DNA from: Labilithrix sp.
GTDB taxonomy: Bacteria; Myxococcota_A; Polyangia; Polyangiales; Polyangiaceae
Direction of reading: 5' to 3'
Assembly: GCA_019637225.1 (NCBI GenBank)
Contig: JAHBWC010000026.1
Location: forward strand, 1-64,000
Length of the DNA: 64,000 bases
The position numbers were made by a program, and so were the translations under genes. The stretch's first letter is position 1, and the number at the start of each line of letters is the position of its first letter. Below the pieces are notes generated by a model, which saw nothing but the letters and a program-made list of their open reading frames with translations, was not told the origin of the DNA and made no database searches. This document shows positions 42,462 to 52,351 of this stretch, one piece after another.

Positions 42462-43601
42462 TCAGCCTCGGCGGACGAGCTCGTCGAGGATCGTGTCCGA
42501 CTGCTTCTTCGCCCACGTGGCGAAGTCCTGCATGTACGTCGAGACCTGGCGGAACCGCCGGATGATCGTCTCGCGATCGCTCATCGCGACGGCGCGCGCG
42601 AAGTGGCCCGCCTCCTGTTCGAAGACGCTCGAGAGGCGGAGGGCGTCCTCGTTCGCCGTGAGGATGTCGGCGTAGAGCTCGGCGCGCTGCGAGAAGATCC
42701 GGCCGACCATCGCGAGCTCGGTCCGGTAGATCGGGCTCGCGAACTGGAGGCTCCGGCCGAGGTCGGCCTTGAGCCGCTCGAGCACCGATCCGAGCACCAT
42801 CGTCTTCTCGTGCACGAGCACCTGGATCAGCGCCATCTGCGCGTCGTGCTCGTCGGCGGTCGCCTCGATCGTCTCCGCGCCGAACGCCTCGTAGAGCTTC
42901 TTCACGCGGACGAACCCCGCCTCGCCGCGGCCGCGGCAGAGGACGACCTTCTGGCGATCGAAGTCCGTGCCGTGCGGCCCGAACATCGGGTGCGTGCCGA
43001 CGACGTCGACGGTCTCCGGCGTGCTCTCGAGCATCGCGGCGAGCGGCTGGCGCTTGATCGACGTGATGTCCATCAGACACGCGCCGGCGCGCACGCTCGG
43101 GCCGATCTTCCGCGCCATCTCGACGGTCGCCGCGATCGGTACGGCGAGCACGACGAGATCGTGCGAGCCCGCCACCTCCTCGGCCGGCCGACCCTCCTCG
43201 AGCCCGGTCGTCTCGACCTCGTAGCCGGCGGAGCGGACGACGTTCGCCATGAAGGCGCCCATTCCTTGCGTGCCGCCGATGACGCCGACGGAGAACTTCT
43301 CCGCGCGCGTCTGCAAGAAGCGCCGCTGATCGAGGCGAGACGCCGCGAAGAGCGTGGCGAAGACGTCGCGGACGACCTCGCCGGGCAGGCCGGTCTCCGC
43401 GGCCTTCGCGAGCAGCGCGTCGAGCAGCGCGCCTTCTCGCTCCCGGTCGAACGACGGCAGCCCCTTCTCGGCCTTGTACTTCGCCACCTCGCGGATGAGC
43501 CCCATCCGCTCGGCGAGCAGGCGCACGAGCTCGGTGTCCTTCTCGGCGAGCTCGCCCCTGAGGGTCGCGAGGTCCTTCGTGGGCACGGTGTTGTCCGTCA
43601 T
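42462..43601 (-). CDS. tyrA: Bifunctional chorismate mutase/prephenate dehydrogenase
   Basis: A 379-residue protein, near E. coli TyrA (373). Residues 1-90 are an AroQ-type chorismate mutase helix bundle (LAERMGLIREVAKYKAEKGL); from about 105 the prephenate dehydrogenase starts with NAD motif GGTQGMG, and THPMFGP carries the catalytic His. It converts chorismate to prephenate and then 4-hydroxyphenylpyruvate for tyrosine. This fusion is typical of Gammaproteobacteria, so its presence here, like mutH, may point to old transfer. Confidence 0.92.
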   Translation of the reverse strand: MTDNTVPTKDLATLRGELAEKDTELVRLLAERMGLIREVAKYKAEKGLPSFDREREGALLDALLAKAAETGLPGEVVRDVFATLFAASRLDQRRFLQTRAEKFSVGVIGGTQGMGAFMANVVRSAGYEVETTGLEEGRPAEEVAGSHDLVVLAVPIAATVEMARKIGPSVRAGACLMDITSIKRQPLAAMLESTPETVDVVGTHPMFGPHGTDFDRQKVVLCRGRGEAGFVRVKKLYEAFGAETIEATADEHDAQMALIQVLVHEKTMVLGSVLERLKADLGRSLQFASPIYRTELAMVGRIFSQRAELYADILTANEDALRLSSVFEQEAGHFARAVAMSDRETIIRRFRQVSTYMQDFATWAKKQSDTILDELVRRG

Positions 43602-43689
43602 CGCGCGCTACTCTACGCGTTGGTGGACGCCGCACAACCGACGCCGTACGAGAACGGCGACGGTCGAGCCGCGACCCGCGAGCCGAACC

Positions 43690-44295
43690 TTGATCGAGAT
43701 CGACGTCCACTTCTTCCGGCTCCTCCACCACGCCCTCGCGGACTGGATCGGGCCGATGGTCGTGCTGAGCGCCATCGGCGGCGGTTGGGGCTCGCTCGCC
43801 GTCGTTCCTCTCTTTGCCTCCGCGCGGACGCGGCGCTTCGCCCTCTCGCTCGCGGCGGTCCTCGGCGTCACGGCTGTCCTCGTCTTCTCGTTGAAGCGCG
43901 TCGTCGGTCGGGTTCGTCCGTGCAACTGCCTCGCGGACGTGAAGGCGCGCGTCTTCGACGCGCCGTCCGATTTCTCGTTCCCGAGCGGACACTCCGCCGG
44001 GAGCTTCGCGTTCGCGGTCTTCGTCGCGATCGTCCTCTACCGGACGATCCCGGAGGGCGCGCCGGCACGCACGCGTCGCCTCCGCCGGCTCGCGGCCTTC
44101 TCGCTCCCGCTCGTCGCGGCGCTCGTCGGCCTCTCGCGGATCGCCCTCGGCGTGCACTTCCCCGGAGACGTGCTGGCGGGTGCGGTCCTCGGGACGACCG
44201 TGGCGGTCCTGGGCGCGCATCGTCACCTCGCCGGGCTTCGCCGGCGCGAGGCCCTGACGGCTCGAGGCCCGGTGCGGCACGACGACCCCCCTTGA
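43690..44295 (+). CDS. PAP2-family membrane phosphatase
   Basis: A 201-residue membrane protein with the three phosphatase motifs: KRVVGRVRP (69-77), PSGH (98-101) and SRIALGVHFPGD (149-160). Such enzymes dephosphorylate undecaprenyl pyrophosphate, phosphatidate or similar lipids at the membrane. About five helices. The start is a TTG with weak ribosome-binding signal, so the N-terminus is uncertain by a few codons. Confidence 0.85.
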   Translation: MIEIDVHFFRLLHHALADWIGPMVVLSAIGGGWGSLAVVPLFASARTRRFALSLAAVLGVTAVLVFSLKRVVGRVRPCNCLADVKARVFDAPSDFSFPSGHSAGSFAFAVFVAIVLYRTIPEGAPARTRRLRRLAAFSLPLVAALVGLSRIALGVHFPGDVLAGAVLGTTVAVLGAHRHLAGLRRREALTARGPVRHDDPP

Positions 44296-44357
44296 GACCC
44301 CGGCGATTCTGCGGCTGTGCTTGCGTCGAGCGACCCTTCCGGGCCAGACTACGCCCG

Positions 44358-44888
44358 TTGATCCGGCGGAAGCTCGTCAGCACGATCGTGGCCCTCGCGA
44401 CCTTCGCGGTCGTGTGGCTCGTCGTGTCTCCCGCGAGCGCGACGACGTCGGCTCTCGGCGCGGATCCGCTGCGCGCGGCCGACCTCATGTCGTTCGTGGG
44501 GACCGCGGAGTCGCCGAAGCCCGCTCCCGTGGGGCGCGAGGCGTCGTTCGCCGGCGTGGACGCGGCGCCGAAGCCGGTCCGCGCGATGGCTCCGGTCTGC
44601 GATCCGCGCGGCGCCATCGGCTTCGCGCCCCCGCCGCAGATCCAGGACCTCGAGCTCTCGCTCGACATCCCCGCCGACTGCTTCGAGGTGAACCCGCTCG
44701 AGACGAAGAACTACGTCCCGGGGCACCACCTCCGGATCGATCTGTCGTCTTCGCAGGAGCCCGTCGCGCCGACGCAGGCGGTCCTGCCCCCCGTCGAGCT
44801 CTCCGAACGGCTGCCCGTTCGAGCCTGTGTGGAGACCCGGCCGTCGCCGGGCGTCCGCGCATCGCTCGATCGACCGCCGCGCGTCTGA
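44358..44888 (+). CDS. Secreted protein of unknown function
   Basis: A 176-residue protein starting at TTG with a signal peptide (about 1-29, ending PASA-TTS). The mature part is Pro-rich with three cysteines and no recognised motif. A Cys pair (APVCDP, ADCFEV) may form a disulfide. Confidence rests on the signal peptide and coding bias. Confidence 0.6.
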   Translation: MIRRKLVSTIVALATFAVVWLVVSPASATTSALGADPLRAADLMSFVGTAESPKPAPVGREASFAGVDAAPKPVRAMAPVCDPRGAIGFAPPPQIQDLELSLDIPADCFEVNPLETKNYVPGHHLRIDLSSSQEPVAPTQAVLPPVELSERLPVRACVETRPSPGVRASLDRPPRV

Positions 44889-45100
44889 CGCACGCCGAAG
44901 GCTCCCTCGCATCGCGGTCGCGGCGCTCGTCGCGATCACGCGCTCGGTCTCACGGCCGAGCGCGGTGCGCACGACCTTCGACGTGCTCTCCGTCTCTCGG
45001 GTCTTCGCGCGCTCTCCGCCTCTCGGCGGCGACGTGACCGTCCCCGTCGAGAGCGACGCGCGCGTTCGTTGTAGTATGCATTCATAGTAGGAAGGCAATC

Positions 45101-47113
45101 ATGGCCAAGGACAAAGAGCACAAGAGCCACGCGGCTGACGTGCGGCCGCCCCCCGACGCGGGTGGGATGAGCACGGGCGTGGCGATCATCGGTTTCATCC
45201 TCTGCTTCCTCGCCGGCGGCGCGGTGATGTGGGGCTACGACAGCCACCGCCTCAAGTCCGGCGGCATCGTCGCCGAGAGCGGCGGCGCGGGCGGTCCGGC
45301 GTGGGCCGACAAGGACTCGCCGATCCCCGTGACGAGCGAGGACCCGATCTGGGGCAAGCGTGACGCCCCGGTCACCATCGTCATCTTCTCCGACTTCCAG
45401 TGCCCGTTCTGCTCGCGCGTCGAGCCGACACTCGATCAGGTCAAGACGACGTACGGTCCGGACAAGGTCCGCCTCGTCTGGAAGAGCCAGCCGCTCCCGT
45501 TCCACGACAAGGCGAAGCCCGCCTCGGAGGCCGCGCAGGCGGTCTTCGCGCTCAAGGGCAGCGACGCGTTCTGGAAGTTCCACGACCTCGCGTTCAAGAA
45601 CCAGAAGGACCTCTCGCCCGAGTCGTACGAGAAGTGGGCGCAGCAGGCGGGCGTCGATCCGGCGAAGTTCAAGGCCGAGATCGCGTCGAAGAAGCACGCC
45701 AAGAAGGTCGAAGAGGACCAGGCGATCGCGAACAAGGTCGGCGCCAACGGCACCCCGGCGTTCCGCATCAACGGCGCGGAGCTCTCGGGCGCGCAGCCGT
45801 TCGACAAGTTCAAGGAGCTCATCGACAAGGAGCTCGGCAAGGCCAACGCGAAGATCGCCGCGGGTACGCCCAAGGACAAGATCTACGTGGAGATGTCGAA
45901 GGAGAACTTCAAGGCAGCTCCGGCGAAGCACGACGACGAGGACGAGGGCGAGAAGGAAGACACCAAGACGGTGTGGAAGGTGCCGGTCGGCAACTCCCCG
46001 CAGCTCGGCCCGAAGGACGCGATCGTCACGATCGTCGAGTTTTCGGACTTCCAGTGCCCGTACTGCAAGCGCGTCGAGCCCACGCTCGAGAAGGTGCGTG
46101 AGACCTACGGCAACAAGGTCCGCATCGTGTGGAAGCACGAGCCGCTTCCGTTCCACCCGCGCGCCGTTCCCGCGAGCGCGCTCACGATCGAGGCTCGCGC
46201 TCAGAAGGGCGACAAGGGCTTCTGGGACGCGCACCACAAGATGTTCGAGATCCAGCCGAAGCTCGAGGACGCAGACCTCGAGGCGGCCGCCGGCGAGCTC
46301 GGGCTCGACGTGGCCAAGGTGAAGGCCGCGATCAAGGACAACAAGTACAAGAAGGAAATCGACGCGGACATGGAGCTCGGCGAGGACGTCCAGGCCTCCG
46401 GCACCCCGCACTTCTTCGTCAACGGTCGTCGTCTCGTGGGCGCGCAGCCCTTCGAGAAGTTCCAGAAGATCATCGACGAGGAGATCAAGAAGTTCGACGA
46501 CCAGAAGGGCAAGGTCGCCGCGGCGGCCTACTACGACTCTCTGATGAAGGACGCCAAGGGCGCTCCGGAGCCGGAGAAGAAGCAGGCGCCGGCGGTCCCC
46601 GCGGGCTCGCCCTGGAAGGGCAACAAGGACGCGAAGGTCGTCATCCAGGAGTGGAGCGATTTCCAGTGTCCGTTCTGCAGCCGCGTCGAAGGCACCGTCT
46701 CCGAGGTCATGAAGAACTACGGCGACAAGGTGAAGTTCGTCTGGCGTGACAAGCCCCTCCCGATGCACCCGGACGCGCCGCTCGCGAGCGAGGCCGGGCG
46801 CGAGGCCCTCAAGCAGAAGGGCCCCGACGGCTACTGGAAGATGCACGACAAGATGATGGCGAATCAGCAGAAGCTGAAGCGCGAGGACCTCGACAGCTAC
46901 GCCAAGGAGCTTGGTCTCGACATGGACAAGTTCAAGGCGGCGCTCGACGGTCGCGTGCACAAGCCCGCGGTCGACGCCGACGACAAGGCCGGCTCGGACA
47001 TCGGCATCAGCGGTACGCCGGCGTTCCTCATCAACGGCTACTACATCAGCGGCGCGCAGCCGTACGCGAAGTTCAAGAAGCTGATCGATCGCGCGCTCGC
47101 CGAGTCGAAGTGA
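45101..47113 (+). CDS. Membrane-anchored protein with three DsbA-like thioredoxin domains
   Basis: A 670-residue protein with an N-terminal membrane helix (24-45) and three consecutive DsbA/DSBA-like oxidoreductase domains, with CxxC at Cys101-104 (CPFC), Cys319-322 (CPYC) and Cys523-526 (CPFC), each followed by a conserved SGTP/NGTP cis-proline loop and a GAQP[FY] helix. Charged linkers separate the domains. It should catalyse disulfide exchange outside the membrane. GGAAGG precedes the ATG and a TAGTAT hexamer lies at 45072. A strong terminator follows. Confidence 0.9.
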   Translation: MAKDKEHKSHAADVRPPPDAGGMSTGVAIIGFILCFLAGGAVMWGYDSHRLKSGGIVAESGGAGGPAWADKDSPIPVTSEDPIWGKRDAPVTIVIFSDFQCPFCSRVEPTLDQVKTTYGPDKVRLVWKSQPLPFHDKAKPASEAAQAVFALKGSDAFWKFHDLAFKNQKDLSPESYEKWAQQAGVDPAKFKAEIASKKHAKKVEEDQAIANKVGANGTPAFRINGAELSGAQPFDKFKELIDKELGKANAKIAAGTPKDKIYVEMSKENFKAAPAKHDDEDEGEKEDTKTVWKVPVGNSPQLGPKDAIVTIVEFSDFQCPYCKRVEPTLEKVRETYGNKVRIVWKHEPLPFHPRAVPASALTIEARAQKGDKGFWDAHHKMFEIQPKLEDADLEAAAGELGLDVAKVKAAIKDNKYKKEIDADMELGEDVQASGTPHFFVNGRRLVGAQPFEKFQKIIDEEIKKFDDQKGKVAAAAYYDSLMKDAKGAPEPEKKQAPAVPAGSPWKGNKDAKVVIQEWSDFQCPFCSRVEGTVSEVMKNYGDKVKFVWRDKPLPMHPDAPLASEAGREALKQKGPDGYWKMHDKMMANQQKLKREDLDSYAKELGLDMDKFKAALDGRVHKPAVDADDKAGSDIGISGTPAFLINGYYISGAQPYAKFKKLIDRALAESK

Positions 47114-47140
47114 CGTAGCGTCACTTCTCGGTCGATTCCC

Positions 47141-47177
47141 ACGAGGCCCTCCCGCGGCGACGCGGTGAGGGCCTCGT
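47141..47177. terminator. Bidirectional hairpin between the triple-DsbA and HExxH lipoprotein genes
   Basis: ACGAGGCCCTC (47141-47151) and GAGGGCCTCGT (47167-47177) form a perfect 11-bp stem with a 15-base loop, followed by CGTATTT on the plus strand. Sited between converging genes, it can terminate both. Confidence 0.7.
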
Positions 47178-47239
47178 CGTATTTCGAGCGAGGGCGCGCG
47201 TCCGTTCGCGCCGCCTCGCGTGGCTGGGGACGCGCTCGC

Positions 47240-48874
47240 TCAGCGGATGGCGCGGCGGAGCGGGAGGATCGGCCGCTGGACGAGCCGCATCGGGCGCGAC
47301 GAGGGCGCCGTCGAGAGCGCGGCGCGCGCCGACGACGCGATCGCCGGTGAGCTCACGGCCGGGCAGCGCTCGAGCTCGCGCGCGAGATCCATCGCGTGGA
47401 ACGCGCGCCAGCAGGTCGCGTTGTGCGCGTCGATGAAGCGTCCGTAGCGAGGCACCTCTCCGCCGTTCACCTCGCGAAGGCAGGCCGCGGGATCGGGCAT
47501 CTGGCTGACGAAGAGGTGCGCTGCGCCGAGCGAGTCGTCGCCGATCGCCCGTAGGATCCGGACGGCGGCGTCGTCGGCGTCCTCCTCGAGGTCGAACACC
47601 CGGAGCTCGTCGATCGGGAGCGCCGTGCTCGCGGTGAGCATTGCGGCGCGGCCGTGCAGCGTGGCGACGACCTCGAGGATGCGCTCGATGGTCGTCTCCT
47701 CCACCTTCGTGTCGACGTCGCGCTCGACCGCGTTGGCCATCAGCGCGCCGTAGGCGAGCTTGTGCTCCTCCGTCGTCGGATCGAGGATGGTCTGGAGGCT
47801 CGCGGGCGTCCCGTTGACGAGGACCTGCACCGAGCGGTCCTCGAGCTTGAGCTCGAAGATCGATTTCTTCACGCTGGCGTAGCAGCTCCGGAGCGCCGCG
47901 GTGGTGGCGCGCTCGAGCGTCGCGAGGTCGGCGGTCTGCTGCGGCGTGAGGTCGAGCGTGAGATCGTGGACCGACACCGCGGCCTTGTAGAACTCGCGCG
48001 CGCGCGCGAGCCCCGCGTCCGCCGTCTGACACGTGCGCGTGTCACCGCCCGCCGGGCGGTTCTTCGCGAGCGTGGCGAGGAGCGACTGGTACTCGCTGTC
48101 CTCGTAGGCGGACAGCGGCATCGACCCGAAGGCGTACTCGCGTCCGACGAGCGCGCCGATCGTCCGGAGCTCGTCGGCGTGCGGGCGCACGGCGGGATCG
48201 TCGTCGGCGAAGGCGCCGATGACGCCGCGCTCGGCGCGCCCAGGGACGCGGTAGTGCGTGCGGATCTTCGCGCGGGTCTCGGGCAAGAGGTTGCGGAGAA
48301 TGAGGTGAGCGAGCTCGTGGGCGTAGAGGCCCTCGAGCTCGGCGTCCGGCCGTGAGCTCGTGACGGTCGCCTGGTGCACCCAGAAGAGCCACGGGGCCTT
48401 GTCGACCTCGCGCCGCTCGTCGTAACCCGCGAACGCGTTGAGGCCGCTCTCTTGCACGACGATCACGCGCGGAGGGGCGTCCATCCCCGCCGTCTCGCGA
48501 GGAAAGACCTTCTTGAAGCCGTCGAAGACGCGGCCAACGAGACGGATGAGGCGCGCGTCGGTCGCGATCTCGGCCGAGCTGGTGATGCCGCTCGATGCGA
48601 GGAAGCCTTCGGAGTATTTCAGCGCCGCAGCGTCGTCTGCGAACTGGAGGTAGTAGTCGGCGTTCGATCGCTCGTGGCCATAGTCGAGCGTGGCGCAGAT
48701 GTTCTTCCTCGACGCGCCCGTGGCCGAATCGCCCGGAGCGGCTCCAGTGCCAGGCGCGGCGCCCGGCTCCGCGTCCGGCGCGCCGCCGGTTCGACGCCCG
48801 CCTCCGGACGAATCCGAGCACGCGACAGCGATCGAGAAGAGCGGCACGAGCAGGGCAAAGCTACGGCGGAGCAT
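47240..48874 (-). CDS. Lipoprotein with HExxH zinc-peptidase motif
   Basis: A 544-residue lipoprotein (lipobox AVAC). After a Gly/Ala/Pro-rich linker, the body is helical and contains YAHELAHLIL with His186, Glu187 and His190, the pattern of a gluzincin-like zinc site; a later Glu ligand cannot be pinned down by eye. The C-terminal region may bear a second helical domain. Family not recognised. It may degrade or sense cell-surface proteins. Confidence 0.72.
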   Translation of the reverse strand: MLRRSFALLVPLFSIAVACSDSSGGGRRTGGAPDAEPGAAPGTGAAPGDSATGASRKNICATLDYGHERSNADYYLQFADDAAALKYSEGFLASSGITSSAEIATDARLIRLVGRVFDGFKKVFPRETAGMDAPPRVIVVQESGLNAFAGYDERREVDKAPWLFWVHQATVTSSRPDAELEGLYAHELAHLILRNLLPETRAKIRTHYRVPGRAERGVIGAFADDDPAVRPHADELRTIGALVGREYAFGSMPLSAYEDSEYQSLLATLAKNRPAGGDTRTCQTADAGLARAREFYKAAVSVHDLTLDLTPQQTADLATLERATTAALRSCYASVKKSIFELKLEDRSVQVLVNGTPASLQTILDPTTEEHKLAYGALMANAVERDVDTKVEETTIERILEVVATLHGRAAMLTASTALPIDELRVFDLEEDADDAAVRILRAIGDDSLGAAHLFVSQMPDPAACLREVNGGEVPRYGRFIDAHNATCWRAFHAMDLARELERCPAVSSPAIASSARAALSTAPSSRPMRLVQRPILPLRRAIR

Positions 48875-49045
48875 GCGTCACCGTGTGCAACGCGCGCACC
48901 CGCCCGGACGCCTGCGTCACGGCGGGGCGCGACGCTCCGCGGCGCCGCGCGCCGTCGGATGCGCGCTCCGGCGTCGCGGCGTCGCGGCGCCTCTTCCCGC
49001 CGACGCTCCCCTCGCGCGCCGCCGTCGGCGCGCTTCAGGGGCTGC

Positions 49046-50941
49046 TCAGCCGAGCCACTTCGCGCTGGGGCGCTCCGCGTGCGGCGTCTGACTCAGCTCC
49101 ATCAAGAGCTCGCGGACGACCTTCAGATCGACCGGCTTCTCGAGGTGCGGTTGTCCGACGGCCTCGAGGAAGGTCTGCGCGCGGCCGCTGAACGCGCCGC
49201 CGGTGAGGAAAACGGTGCGCTTGGCGAGCTCCGGATCGTCGCGTTCGAGGAGCTCGTGGAGCTCGATCCCGGACAGCTCGGGCATCATGAGATCGCAGAG
49301 CATCGCGTCGAAGGTGCCGCCGGCGCGCACGAGGTCGAGCGCCTCGCGGCCGTTCCGCGCGGAGGCGACTTCGAAGTCGCGCGCGAGGACGCGCGTGAGC
49401 GAGCGGAGCACCAGCGGATCGTCGTCGACGACGAGGACGCGACGCTGCTGCGGGCCTCCCTCGGCTTGGCCTCCGAGCGGGTTCTCGCTGACCTCGGCCT
49501 CCAGCGTCGGGAGGAGGAGGCGAACCACGGTGCCGCCGCCTTCGCGCGGTCGGATCGAGATGTCGCCGCCGTGCGCGGCCACGGTGGCCTGGCAGATCGC
49601 GAGCCCCATCCCTGGGCGTCGCGGCTTCGTGGTGAAGAACGGATCGAACACCTGGCCGGCGTTGGTGGCAGAGATGCCGCTGCCGGTGTCCGACACCTCG
49701 ACGACGATCGCCGTTCGGCCCTGCTGCGTCGTCGTGATCTGGATCTGGTTCCGCTCCACGTCGCCTTCGGGCATCGCGTGGGCCGCGTTGACGAGGAGGT
49801 TCAGGAAGACCTGCGCGAGCTTCGCCTCGCTCCCGAGGACGGGGATCGTCGCCCTCAGGTCCTTCGCCAGGCGCGCCCGGTGTCGGATCTCGGCAAACGC
49901 GATGTTGCAGCAGGCCTCGATGACCGCGTTGACGTCGACGCGGCCGCGCCGATCGTCCGCGCACGCGAACGCGCGGAGATCGCGGACGATGAACTGCACG
50001 CGCTGGGAAGCCGCGAGCGCCTCTTCGAGCATGGTGCGGAGGTCGGCCAGGTCCACCTTCGCGGAGGCGGAGGCGCCGACCTCGAGATCGAGCGTGACGC
50101 GGCTCGCCTCTTCGACGTTCGCGAGGACGACGGCGAGGGGGTTGTTGATCTCGTGCGCGAGCCCGGTCGCCAGCGATCCCACGGCGGTGATGGCCGCGGC
50201 GGACGCGAGCTTGCCCTCGACGAGCTTCTGTCGCGTGAGATCGCGGACGAAGCAGAAGTGACCGCGCCCGCGCGCTCGCGCGACGACGGAGAGCTGGACG
50301 GGGACGATGCGCCCGTCCTTGCGGATCATGCGCACCGCGTGCTCCTCCATCCCCTGGGTGGAGAGCGCGGTGGCGACGCGCTGGCGATCGGCCTCGTGAA
50401 CGAGATCGAGCAACTGTGTGGGCTCGACCTCGGGTGGCGCATAGCCGAGGAGCGCCTGGAAGGCCGGGTTCACCGCGGCGCAGCGTCCGTCCGCGTCGAG
50501 CGTCGCGATCGCGTCGACGGCGTTGGCGAGGGCGGCCGTCAGCTCCTGCACCTCGAGGTGATGCCGCTGGCGCTCGCACGAGTACGCGATCGTGAGCGGC
50601 AAGAGCTGGTAGGCGTGCTCCGTCTTGACGACGTACTCCTGCGCGCCGAGCTCGACCGCCCGGAGCCCGAGCTCCTCGCGGTCGTCGCCGGTGAGGACGA
50701 CGACGGCTGCGCCGCTCGCCACGGCGAGGATCTCCGTGAAGCTCGCGAGCCCGTCGCTGTCCGGGAGCCCGAGGTCGACGAGGACGGCGTCGTGGCGCTG
50801 CTCACGGAGCGCTTGCCGAGCCGCGGCGATCGTCGCCACGCGCGAGACGTCGAACTGGATTCGCGTGAACCGAGACAGGACCCGAGCAATCAGCGCCGCG
50901 TCATCGTCGTCGTCTTCCACGAGCAACACGCTCGTCCGCAT
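49046..50941 (-). CDS. Hybrid histidine kinase: REC-PAS-HisKA-HATPase-REC
   Basis: A 631-residue cytoplasmic protein. An N-terminal receiver (Asp56 in AVLVDLGLP) is followed by PAS (about 135-240), dimerisation/phospho-acceptor helix with His263 (GLAHEINNP), HATPase (NLLVNAAHA, DTGSGI, GMGLAI) and a C-terminal receiver (MLCDLMMPEL). With receivers at both ends it probably acts in a phosphorelay, perhaps fed by the two kinases upstream. An alternative start at 51004 adds a basic 21-residue leader. Confidence 0.92.
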   Translation of the reverse strand: MRTSVLLVEDDDDDAALIARVLSRFTRIQFDVSRVATIAAARQALREQRHDAVLVDLGLPDSDGLASFTEILAVASGAAVVVLTGDDREELGLRAVELGAQEYVVKTEHAYQLLPLTIAYSCERQRHHLEVQELTAALANAVDAIATLDADGRCAAVNPAFQALLGYAPPEVEPTQLLDLVHEADRQRVATALSTQGMEEHAVRMIRKDGRIVPVQLSVVARARGRGHFCFVRDLTRQKLVEGKLASAAAITAVGSLATGLAHEINNPLAVVLANVEEASRVTLDLEVGASASAKVDLADLRTMLEEALAASQRVQFIVRDLRAFACADDRRGRVDVNAVIEACCNIAFAEIRHRARLAKDLRATIPVLGSEAKLAQVFLNLLVNAAHAMPEGDVERNQIQITTTQQGRTAIVVEVSDTGSGISATNAGQVFDPFFTTKPRRPGMGLAICQATVAAHGGDISIRPREGGGTVVRLLLPTLEAEVSENPLGGQAEGGPQQRRVLVVDDDPLVLRSLTRVLARDFEVASARNGREALDLVRAGGTFDAMLCDLMMPELSGIELHELLERDDPELAKRTVFLTGGAFSGRAQTFLEAVGQPHLEKPVDLKVVRELLMELSQTPHAERPSAKWLG

Positions 50942-51081
50942 CAGCACCCTATCCTCCGACCGAACCGTTCGGCGCTTCCGCGACCCGCGGCGAGAGCGAT
51001 TCACCTAGGATGTTATCAGGCCGTTTTTGGTGTCTCTATCTCAATGCGCTTCCCCCGCGCTTCGCCCCTCGGGTCATGCGT

Positions 51082-52263
51082 TCAGGAGGTGGGCAGAGTG
51101 GGGAGAGTGAAGGTTGCCGTCGTCCCGTTGCCCGGCGTGCTGTCGATTCGAAGCTCGCCTCCGAGCCGGCCGACGAGCCGCTTCACCTGCGCGACGCCGA
51201 GCCCGGTGCCCGCTTCACGCGTCGTGTAGAAGGGTGTGCCGAGCCGCGCGAGCACCTCGGCCGGGATGCCGGGACCGTTGTCGGTCACGCTCAGCGTCAA
51301 GCCGTCCGGATGGACGGCCGCGCGAATGATCACCGTGCCCTGACGGACGGCGTGCTCCTCGAGCGCCTGCTGCGCGTTGCGGACGAGGTTGACGAAGATC
51401 TGCATCAGGTCGGTCGACGTCGCCCGGACGCGCGGGAGGTCGGGCGGGCCGTCGTACGCGAGCTTGCTCCCCGACGACATGCTGCCTCCGCGGCACATCG
51501 TGAGCGCCAGCTTGATCACGGGAAGCGGCGCGACGTCCCCGCTCGCCGGAGGCGCGGTGTCGTGGCGTTGGAACTGCTTCATCTGCTTCATGAGGTCGCT
51601 CATGAAGCTGGCGCATGACGTCAGGCTCGACGCGAGCTCGGGGAGGTCTTCGCCGAGCTGTCCGAGCATCGCGCGCTCGTCGGGGGTGAGGGCCGTCGTG
51701 TCTCCCTTCGACAGACGCACGAGGGCGGGAGCGACGTGCGACAGCTCGGTGAGTTGCTCGGCGCTCATCGAGACGGCCATCACCGGTTGGTTCAGGTCGT
51801 GGAGAACGGCCGCGGACACCTGGCCCAGCGTGCGAAGGCGCTCCGTCTGCATCAGCCGGAGCTGGAGCGCGTTGTTCTGCTTGCCGGCGACGTACGCCTC
51901 GATCGCCCACCGCAGCGTCTCGTCGAGCTCGACGCGATCCCACGGCTTGATGACGTACCGGGCGACGAGCCCCGCGTTGACCGCGTTGAGGATCGGCTCG
52001 AGGTCGCTGTAGGCCGTCACGATCATGCGGATCGTGTCCGGAGACAGGTCCTTGACCTTCTTGAGCAGCTCGTCGCCGCTCATCCCCGTCATGCGCTGGT
52101 CGCTGACGATGACGGCGACGTGCTCCTGGGCGACGAGCGCGATCGCCTCCTCGGCGGAGCTGCTGCACTTGATCCTGAAATCCTTGCCGAACGTGATCTC
52201 GAACACCACGCGGTTCGCGTGCTCGTCGTCGACGTAGAGGATCAGATGGTCCCGCGGATTCAT
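51082..52263 (-). CDS. Response-regulator histidine kinase: REC-HisKA-HATPase
   Basis: A 393-residue protein. The receiver has Asp55 in a SDQRMTGMSG motif (the RpfG/HupR type) and the kinase core has His155 (VLHDLNQPV) and an HATPase with NLVRNAQQAL, DNGPGIP and GTGLGVAQ. No membrane segment. It can pass phosphate from an upstream kinase to a downstream receiver. It lies 88 bp from the next kinase in the same direction. Confidence 0.92.
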   Translation of the reverse strand: MNPRDHLILYVDDEHANRVVFEITFGKDFRIKCSSSAEEAIALVAQEHVAVIVSDQRMTGMSGDELLKKVKDLSPDTIRMIVTAYSDLEPILNAVNAGLVARYVIKPWDRVELDETLRWAIEAYVAGKQNNALQLRLMQTERLRTLGQVSAAVLHDLNQPVMAVSMSAEQLTELSHVAPALVRLSKGDTTALTPDERAMLGQLGEDLPELASSLTSCASFMSDLMKQMKQFQRHDTAPPASGDVAPLPVIKLALTMCRGGSMSSGSKLAYDGPPDLPRVRATSTDLMQIFVNLVRNAQQALEEHAVRQGTVIIRAAVHPDGLTLSVTDNGPGIPAEVLARLGTPFYTTREAGTGLGVAQVKRLVGRLGGELRIDSTPGNGTTATFTLPTLPTS

Positions 52264-52351
52264 CGAGCGCGGATCTTCGTGGGGTTCGAAAAAGTCACTC
52301 CCCTGATTCTACCGGCTTCCCTGATTCGATGGGAACGCAGATTCTGCGCGA

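Noticed and set aside
48374..51229. 951-codon plus-strand open frame
   Set aside because: Antisense to the HExxH lipoprotein and the REC-PAS kinase; no domains.
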